Assembly (NCBI GenBank): GCA_028565635.1
Contig: JAOXYB010026701.1
Location: 1-15,693, forward strand
Origin: Phoronis ovalis
Taxonomy: Eukaryota > Phoronida > Phoronidae
Reading direction: 5' to 3'
DNA length: 15,693 nucleotides
Part shown: piece by piece, positions 9,003 to 15,693 of the stretch
Position numbering within the stretch: the first letter of the stretch is position 1
How the letters are laid out: each line of letters begins with the position of its first letter
Program-made: the position numbers and the translations under genes
The notes under the pieces: model-generated
Databases searched by the model: none
What the model was told of the DNA's origin: nothing
The model's input: only the letters and a program-made list of their open reading frames with translations

Positions 9003-10294
9003 TGCAATTCCACATGCAACTCAGAAGTTTTATTTGTCCTATTACGAAGGAAATTCGCTAAAACTGACTCCCGGCAAATTCCAAAATGGCCTCGATTATT
9101 AAAACGAGGCTAAGGGAAATGACATCGCCAAGGAATTCCCTTCCGTGATTTCCACTGAGTAACAAAAGTTAATTGGCACGTTTCGTCAAAATCTGAGATG
9201 GGTCATGTTTCTCTGCATGGTGAATTCAGACACCAGCCAATTAATAAGTTATTGGGGTTATTTAGGAAAATAGTCATTTCCCACTGGGTAGTCAATATGA
9301 AATGTACACGATATGCAAATTATTTGTAGGGGATAAAATAATTGACCATAATTTCAGAATGAAATAAGATAAAAAACAAAACGTGCCTATTTTTTTTTCT
9401 CAAAATTTTCAATCAAATTAACATAAATCCATAAATTAACTGACTTCCTAGATGAAAAGTCTCGGATCAAAAATGTATGCAAAAAAATATTGCAATTATT
9501 TTCTGGTAACTGGCAGCGTGATCATTAGCCAACTTTTCGTTGGTTGGTGTCTTCCAGAGTTCCCAGTGATCTTACTTGCCCTTGCTTGTGGATTAAACTT
9601 AAAAAAAACATTTCTTGACACTTGTTACAATGTACTCGTATATGCAGTGTTTGGTAACATCACCAGCATCATTTTAATAGTGAGGCTAGAACTGAATGCA
9701 TCAGTACTTTCCAAGATGTGATGACGTGGTGATTAATTACCTGCGCTTGAAATCGGATGCATTTTTAATCAGCAGCAAGATAGCTATAGCTGCATGGTGA
9801 TGTAAAGCCAGTGTTTATTAACAATATAAATAATAACCAGTGAAAACCGCTTGGTAGTTCAGAGACACTGAATTATGTTGAAAATGATTCATATCATAAT
9901 CCTTTAATTATTCAAAATAATGAGGCTTTAATATATTTACTTGCATTTAGAATAAAAATGGTTTTTAGTCCACGTATGAATTATAATTTATTTTGAAAGT
10001 GCTAAAAAAACAACATACATATCTATTTGCGTGCCACTGTTTTTCACATTTTGTTTTTAAATTGCAATTTATAATAGTGTGAAATAATCTGTCAATCTGA
10101 ACTGGAAGTATGTGCGGGGTTTTCCCCGGGGTTTTTCCTGACACGACAAGTTCATTATGCATTGGGATTTTTCCAATATTTGCCAAGTTATGTTCCTGAA
10201 GTAACCAACGCCCAGCTGTAAATTCTACCTGCCATTAAAATATATTTTGTTAGCTTTTTCGTATGCCTTTTATATTGGAAAGAAATTGCAAGGA
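9003..10294. promoter_or_regulatory. Divergent intergenic region between ACTR10 and the first bZIP gene
   Basis: The two start codons face away from each other across this 1.3-kb spacer, so it should hold both promoters. CCAAAATGGC at 9081-9090 resembles a YY1 site and lies about 80 bases upstream of the ACTR10 ATG. TGACGTGG at 9722-9729 is a CRE/UPRE-like motif. Twin kB sites are listed separately. An 89-codon open frame at 9452-9721 with hydrophobic stretches has no recognised homology and no supporting context. No clear TATA box is seen for either gene. Confidence 0.5.
10116..10138. promoter_or_regulatory. Twin NF-kB/Rel-like sites upstream of bZIP gene 1
   Basis: GGGGTTTTCCCC (10116-10127) is immediately followed by GGGGTTTTTCC (10128-10138). 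The first contains a full match to GGGRNWYYCC; the second is a Dorsal/Rel-like variant. They lie 157-179 bases before the start codon. The G+C runs are conspicuous in a very A+T-rich region. Function is inferred. Confidence 0.5.
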
Positions 10295-11471
10295 ATGGAA
10301 TACTTATTTGAAAACAATTCTTCTGGATTGCCTGCAATAATTGAGGGAATTAACTCGCAAGGAAGTAACAACTCAACATCAGCAACGTATGATATCAACA
10401 AAAACGACGAAAAGGTATAATAATACCTGTAATAGTTCTTGTAAACCTAATAGAAAGTACCAAATGTCTAAATCTATACTAGCAGGATGATATTTTAAAT
10501 GTATTACACAATTTAGCTCTCAAATCGATACTGCCTGGGTACTCACTCATTTATTCGTAACTTTGCTACGTGGCATGGACTTAAAAGGTGCGACTATTTA
10601 ATTTCATGCTGCTTTTTTTTCTAGCTCATAACAGTTATACCTTCAATATATTTCTTTTTTTCAAAGATCAAGTCTCAGGTGGATATCGAACACTCAACAG
10701 TCTCCGAAGATGAACGTTTAAGGACAAGAAATCGAGTTGCTTCTCAAAAATGCCGGGAAAATAAAAGGTTGAAAGGGCAGAGATTGCAAGAAGTATGATT
10801 CTCAGATTTCGTTTATTTATCATCTTACAGATGGTCGAGCAATAACACGTGAATTTTGAAACTTGATGCAGCGTAAATATGTAACTGAATAACCTGGGCC
10901 CCCTTTTTACGTAAAACATTATTTTTTTCATTCATATTTTCAATGTCAGCACTGTGAACTCTCACAGATTCAATCTCTTTAAATTTATACTTGTTATGAT
11001 GAACGTTACGAGTTACCTATAAGACCATTTGACATCAGTCTTTGTTTTAATACATTAATTACCAGATATACCCCAGGGATATTTATAACATTTACCTGCA
11101 TAACATTTTACATACATATAGGAGAATACGAGGTCATATGGATTTTAATCCTATTGTTATTGTTTATGTACAGATAATAATTAATCAAACTGTCATATTT
11201 TGTATTTCAGGATAACAATCGCCTACAGAGTGAAAACACTGTACTAAAATATCAAGTACAACAATGGAAAACGGAGGCTAAAAAACTCCAACGAGCACTG
11301 AACGATCATTTAACAACATGCGTCTTGGATGATGGACCTAATTTCCATCCGTCAACAAGCTTATCGATAGTTCCATTCAGTTCAATAGAGCAAACATCTT
11401 GCATATCCTACCAGAGTGGAAGCATCACAAGTAATGAATACAGTACTTCCGTACAACTTAAACACTTCTGA
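10295..11471 (+). CDS. BATF/ATF3/Fos-type bZIP transcription factor (tandem copy 1), 3 exons
   Basis: A nuclear DNA-binding protein expected to dimerise through its leucine zipper. Exons 10295-10414, 10667-10792 and 11211-11471 (all phase 0, GT-AG) give 168 residues. Exon 1 encodes an Asn/Ser-rich N-terminus starting MEYLFENNSSG; the ATG has G at -3 and +4 and is the first after an in-frame stop at 10202. Exon 2 carries the basic region RNRVASQKCRENKR (residues about 61-74). Exon 3 begins inside the zipper; d positions are Leu, Leu, Leu, Trp, Leu, His. The invariant Arg is followed by nine residues and then the first Leu, as in all bZIPs. The intron within the zipper after RLQE matches the position I recall for BATF, ATF3 and FOS. 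The LNDHLTTCVL end of the zipper resembles BATF LNSHEPLCSVL and ATF3/FOS HRPxC. A Ser-rich tail ends at TGA. Which subfamily it belongs to is uncertain. Confidence 0.9.
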
Positions 11472-12380
11472 AGCGAGAAGAGTGCGGAAGAAGATGTAAT
11501 GTCCAGTATGCTGGATATACCCCTTAAATTGAAAACACCGACATCGCTCGCGTATCATCACGCGATAATGTGCTGCAGTTGCATCAACCGTGTAATCATG
11601 AAATTAGTTCATTCAATTTCGCAAACTGCAAGAGAAAAAACTTTAATTTACGCACCTTACTTCACACTAGGATATATAAAACTCTTAGAGTTTTATATAT
11701 ATCCTACCTAGCTTTACATGACCAAGTATGTCACTTCATTTTATTTATTCCTGTCATACGCCATTTGTCATTCACTTATTTGTAACATGCAAAAATATAC
11801 AAACACACTACAAAGTAGTAAATATTTATTTCCTATATTTCTGTCATTATGTCGTTTTAAACATTTGCGATTCTAATATACCGTGTTTATGCTTTATAAT
11901 TTCATAGAAATAGCTCTGCAGTTTGTACACGTACACGCATGTGTAACATTATCATATGATCGAGTCCGTAGCAGTTTCGTATAAACACTTGAAACGGAAT
12001 ATATTTTAAAGAGCAACTAAACATTTTTCGAGATAAATCATTGCCTTTTTATTTGATGGCTTGCCATTCGTTTTACTGACTAGACATAACTACACACTTA
12101 ATAGACAATATATAAAACGAATGATAGAAGGTTGTCGTAATAAGCATATTTTTAGTGTCAGCATCAGAAGACTTATCTTGCTCTCGGTTGTTGTTCGTCT
12201 AATATCACAATGATCCGCAATAACAATTCTGTAGCCGCTTAATTAGTTTACATTACAGCAGAATTATGTCCATCATTATACAAAAATATTATGCGATTCA
12301 TTAAATATAATAACTTTATATGAACTGGTTTTATTTCTAAAACAAACGCAATGAATAAAATGTATGTTTATTGTTGTGAA
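11472..12380 (+). other. 3' untranslated region of bZIP gene 1
   Basis: AATAAA at 12354-12359 is followed by a GT-rich stretch (TGTATGTTTATTGTTGTG), a good poly(A) site. The UTR is about 900 bases. ATTTA pentamers (for example 11743-11747 and 11824-11828) are the sort found in short-lived early-response messages. A strong hairpin occurs at 11668-11706. The overlapping open frames at 11499-11785 are not supported. Confidence 0.65.
11668..11706 (+). repeat. Hairpin in the 3' UTR of bZIP gene 1
   Basis: The arms TAGGATATATAAAACTCT (11668-11685) and AGAGTTTTATATATATCCTA (11687-11706) are complementary apart from one extra TA, with a one-base centre. In RNA this would form an almost continuous stem. 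Confidence 0.8.
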
Positions 12381-12595
12381 CACAGAACAAATCAAGAGCC
12401 CAAAAATTCTAGGGAAACAGTTCAAACGCCATGTTGATGATGATCATTGAACATTTTCCTCTGAATTTTCCATACATCAGGGACTTCCCCTGACTATCGG
12501 AGGTCAATGAATTAGATTTCATAATTATACTGGTTCGTACCAGTCCGGAGTACCAGTTTTGCTCGAAGCAGCCATTATTGTCAAACATTTTATTA

Positions 12596-12756
12596 ATGGA
12601 ACGTAATAATAATTTGCCAACGACATTAAAAACTCTTAATGCAACCGATTGTATACAGAAGACAAACAACCAGGTGGTGCAGACAAGGACATCCCACGCT
12701 CAGTGTACAACATCAAACTCGAGTCTATGGAGTGGAAATGTAGAACGTTCAGAGGT
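12596..12756 (+). other. Candidate 5' exon for bZIP gene 2 (speculative)
   Basis: This open stretch starts at an ATG as MERNNNLPTTLKTLN, loosely like exon 1 of gene 1 (MEYLFENNSSGLP...). It could end at GAG|GTTATA (phase 0) or at an earlier GT. The phases of the available acceptors before the basic region do not match these donors well, so the link is weak. The longer frame from 12578 begins at TTG, not ATG. Confidence 0.2.
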
Positions 12757-12829
12757 TATAAAAATATAAAACTGCATCATTACATATTGATGTTTTAATC
12801 CACTGTATATTATGATTAGTCTTTATTTA

Positions 12830-13490
12830 CAGCTGTGCTAATCTACCTTTTAACCATAAAATGTTCTTAAGTTCATTACCTAACTGAGGAACTACATTAC
12901 ACAACTTACTTACATAACTGATCAACTTCCTAAAAATGTTCCTACCAAACTTAGACTGGCTATATTGTTGTTAGTCACATTATAATACGATATCCTGCTG
13001 TTGCTAGAATCAGCATGTGGTCATGCCCCGAGGGTCAAGCAACATTGAGTTGGTGGGCAATTTTCCATAGTTGAGACTGAGCTTGGCTTTATATCTAGGA
13101 GAAGTAAAAAATAGCGTAGTTACAGATTTTTATAATTAAAATCTATGTCATACAGGTTTTGTTTGCAACATACTTTATACCACCTGTGGTTTGTACACAG
13201 CTCGCAAATAGGTATTGTACGTAGTTACATAAGTGGTAACAAAATGTGAAGATTTGTAGACCATGATGAGAAGGTGTTATACTTACAAACTATTAATAGA
13301 CTCATTTGCATAATTTCACCTCGGGTGGCAAAAACAAGTTAATTGTGTTGAATGTCAATTAGCAATTAATAGTATATGTGACTATTAAACAAGGAAGTTG
13401 GTCAGTTATGCAAGGAAGTTTGTAATGCAGTTCCTCAGTTGGATAATGAACTTAATAACATTTTATGATAAAGGTAGACTAGCATAGCTG
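12830..13490. mobile_element. 661-base TA-flanked inverted-repeat element between the bZIP genes
   Basis: About 100 bases at the left (12830-12931) are the diverged complement of 13392-13490 at the right. Shared runs include CTACCTTT, ATAAAATGTT, TTAAGTTCATTA, AACTGAGGAACT and CAACTTCCT. Both outer ends are preceded or followed by TA (12828-12829 and 13491-13492). That would fit a TA target duplication as in Tc1/mariner-type MITEs. No transposase frame is visible. Confidence 0.75.
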
Positions 13491-13507
13491 TAACGTACGT
13501 CTTATAC

Positions 13508-13515
13508 TATATAAA
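13508..13515 (+). promoter_or_regulatory. TATA-box candidate for bZIP gene 2
   Basis: TATATAAA lies about 320 bases before the first in-frame ATG and 16 bases past the TA at the right end of the inverted-repeat element. In A+T-rich DNA such a motif is easily found by chance. Confidence 0.3.
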
Positions 13516-13834
13516 TCATCGAATTACGTTCTTACAATCCAGTTGGTTGCAGAAATGATCACAAAGATATAATATAAGAAATATTATAATTATACTGAAA
13601 AAGATACTTTGTGTGATTCCTAGCAGCCATCTGTGGAATATAACGCAAATTGCATTTTAAAATTAATTGTTACCGGATGGGAAATGTTAGTGAGCGAAAC
13701 ATTTTTCTCAAAATGTTGAATAAACTCAAGTATGCTTCTCAGTTAAGTTGGATAATTATAAAGACTCCCAGCATACATGTTGTAAAATACCTTTTCGTTT
13801 TTTTTTATTGATTGTCGACATAAATGCAAACTCG

Positions 13835-14625
13835 ATGAATTCTAAAACCAAAGCTACGACATCAATGAAAGAAGAAGAAAGAACTAGAATAAGAAATCGT
13901 CTTGCCTCTCAGAAATTTCGAGAAAACAAACGAATAAAAGAACACTCATTACAAGAGGTTTGTGAAGTATAAAGGATGGTTTATGTATAAAAACAAAATC
14001 CAATAACGTACGAAATACTAGTAGAAGATGTATATACTGGTGTCAGGCCTACCTAACCAGCGTGGACTCAAATCCTGTTTCTTACTATTTCCGGGTTTCG
14101 CACCGAAATTCTTGCTACTCTAACCGTCATTTCCGAAACGAACAGGTTTCCGGAGACTTTAGCCTGCTGTTCGAGTCTCCAGAATTGCTGTACGAGTCTC
14201 CGAAAATATGTTTGAGTTACTGGCAACTTGTGCGAGTCGCGGAAATGACGAATATCAGGAATTTCAGTGTGTAACCCGGAAAAAGGGTTCGAATGGTAGG
14301 ATCGAAATAAGGGCGCGAGTACGAATTGACGGTTCAAGTCCACGCTGGTTAGTTATATTCAAGTCCCAGGCCCGGATGTGGAATGCAGCACAATTTGAAA
14401 CATTTTGTATTTACATTTGCTGATTTACAAAATATCAACATTGTTTTTCAGGAAAACAATAGACTTCATAGCGAAAACACCGTTTTAAAATACCAAGTGA
14501 AACAATGGAAAACAGAAGCAAAGAAACTTCATCAAGCTATGAACGAACATTTAGCAACATGCGTCTTAGCTGATGGACCTAATTTTCAACCTACAGACAC
14601 ATTTGTCTCTCCGTTCAACACGTAA
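13835..14625 (+). CDS. BATF/ATF3/Fos-type bZIP transcription factor (tandem copy 2), 5' end uncertain
   Basis: A paralogue of the gene about 2.4 kb upstream. Exon 13835-13957 encodes MNSKTKATTS... and the basic region RNRLASQKFRENKR. After a GT-AG intron (13958-14451) at the same zipper position, exon 14452-14625 completes the zipper and ends at TAA, giving 98 residues if translation starts at 13835. By hand count, 37 of 47 aligned residues in the last exon match copy 1, with many third-codon-position differences, which suggests selection on the protein. d positions are Leu, Leu, Leu, Trp, Leu, His as in copy 1. Phe replaces the usual Cys or Ser of the basic region. Neither ATG at 13835 nor 13865 has a purine at -3, so an upstream coding exon may exist; a possible acceptor is CCAAAG at 13852. 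Copy 1's long Ser-rich tail is missing: the protein stops soon after the shared DGPNFxP motif. Confidence 0.85.
14053..14352. mobile_element. 300-base foldback element in the intron of bZIP gene 2
   Basis: A perfect 16-base terminal repeat, CTAACCAGCGTGGACT (14053-14068), matches its complement at 14337-14352. A second, longer inner inverted repeat pairs about 14088-14134 (TTTCCGGGTT...CGTCATTTCCG) with about 14240-14284. GAGTCTCC-type words recur between them. G+C is clearly higher than in the flanks. GGTTCAAGTCC at 14331-14341 resembles a pol III B box, but no A box or tRNA fold was found. The open frames across this region (14062-14423) come from the element. Confidence 0.75.
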
Positions 14626-15285
14626 AACGAATGAATAACAAAGGAAAATAGTGTCAATATCAGAATTGTCGTGTAAAGAGCATCTATAGATAACGCATAC
14701 GCTGTTAAACCTGAAATATTCATACTAGTTTATATCTTTAGCAACGTTTTTTTTTGTAAAATTATTGTTTTATGTTTAGCCGGAAGCTTAAGCAATCATG
14801 GTGAGGATCTAATCATAATATTGCCTATCAGGAAATATCAAACTATTGTATTTATACATTTCGCACATCTTGAATTCCTGAATGGTGAAGCAATGATTAG
14901 AAGAAAGGTTTGGTATTCTAGCTATTTTTGTCAAATAAAGCACACATGCCAATATATGAATAGCACTGGTATGCGGAATATTAAAATGTGTTAATCGTGC
15001 GTTTCATTTGTAATATACATCTTTTCTTTTCATCTAATTTTATGTTATACATAATGTGGTTAAGTGTCATTTTTGTAAATGTCAGTGTATTTTGAAAGAG
15101 GATGTTTTATTAACATCAAGGTCTCATAGATACATTTCATTTCAAAACATTTATTACTCAACATCGCTTTTTATCATGTAACATGATCAAAGTTTAACTA
15201 AGTTTAAATAATTTATAACCTCATTATTTGTAAAGTTCAGTGCATTATCTTTAAATAAAAATATATACTTGTATGTGAGGGGTGA
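14626..15285 (+). other. 3' untranslated region and flank of bZIP gene 2
   Basis: AATAAA signals are at 14934-14939 (about 310 bases past the stop) and 15254-15259, the latter followed by a GT-rich stretch. Either could end the transcript. No gene is recognised on either strand. Confidence 0.5.
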
Positions 15286-15693
15286 CATGGGTAAAATCGA
15301 CATGTTTGACACGCCGACATAACCTTAAAAATGATACCGACAGGCGTCAACACATTTGGCATATTGGCAAATATTGAGCTATGGACAGGATTCGGATTAT
15401 TGCTTTCTAGGAATATGCTTGTTCATTAACAATTGTCACACTAACTTTGCTTAAATGGTGACACACTCACACAGTCGTAATGTTTGACACCCTTTATGTG
15501 TCTATTCTCCATCTTCATCTCCATTGTGAAAACGAGGTTTGGAAGTATAAATACCGTATTTTCTTTAATAATCGCCCTGGGCGATTATTTAAAATAAATG
15601 TTTTTAAGGGGGGGGCCGATTATTAGAGAGGGGGCGATTATTTCCTTTTTTGTACTCCTAGCATGAATGTATTTAAGATTTTTTAGATCTACT
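15286..15693. repeat. Intergenic DNA with part of a GGGCGATTATT repeat
   Basis: A perfect palindrome with 11-base arms around one T is at 15567-15589 (AATAATCGCCC and GGGCGATTATT). It is followed by G tracts and two more (G)GCGATTATT or GCCGATTATT words up to about 15642. A short conserved lead (ATACCGTATTTTCTTTAATA) precedes it. I recall similar CCGTATTTT...GGGCG-TTATT repeats in marine invertebrate genomes, but cannot confirm the family. The rest shows nothing recognisable. Confidence 0.55.

Noticed and set aside
12409-12669. 86-codon minus-strand open frame past the gene 1 poly(A) site
   Set aside because: No recognisable domain, no splice or promoter context; chance length in this region.
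13748-13834. Upstream extension of the gene 2 reading frame
   Set aside because: The frame opens at TTG rather than ATG and encodes a hydrophobic run unlike a bZIP N-terminus; more likely 5' UTR or intron.
14331-14352. Possible tRNA gene, from a B-box-like GGTTCAAGTCC
   Set aside because: No A box, anticodon arm or cloverleaf could be found; the sequence is part of a terminal inverted repeat.
14062-14423. Several overlapping open frames on both strands
   Set aside because: They arise from the higher G+C foldback element in the gene 2 intron.

Overview
The window is animal (metazoan) nuclear DNA: A+T-rich, with intron-split genes, long introns full of short inverted-repeat transposons, and poly(A) signals. 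The mix of repeats suggests a marine invertebrate, but the sequence alone does not fix the lineage. I saw no prokaryotic features.

Left (about 45-9002, minus strand): a complete 11-exon gene for actin-related protein 10 (ACTR10/Arp11, the pointed-end subunit of dynactin). All splice junctions could be placed, giving a 406-residue protein. Intron 5 looks like a minor (U12-type) intron with unusual AT...AT ends. The introns hold nested inverted-repeat elements, a TGACC-rich repeat, hairpins, a TA microsatellite and a diverged duplication flanking exon 9.

Middle (9003-10294): a 1.3-kb divergent spacer between ACTR10 (leftward) and the first bZIP gene (rightward). Two abutting NF-kB/Rel-like sites lie about 160-180 bases upstream of the bZIP start codon.

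Right (10295-14625, plus strand): two tandem paralogous genes for small bZIP transcription factors of the Fos/ATF3/BATF type. The first is complete (3 exons, 168 residues). The second has an intact bZIP core in two exons (98 residues from the first in-frame ATG), but its 5' end is unresolved. The second carries Phe where the first has the usual Cys in the DNA-contacting basic region, which suggests diverged DNA recognition. A 661-base TA-flanked inverted-repeat element lies between the two genes, and a 300-base foldback element sits in the intron of the second.

Far right (about 14940-15693): 3' flank with a second poly(A) signal and part of a GGGCGATTATT repeat. The most notable items are the non-canonical U12-type intron, the tandem bZIP pair with the basic-region change, and the twin kB sites upstream of the first bZIP gene.
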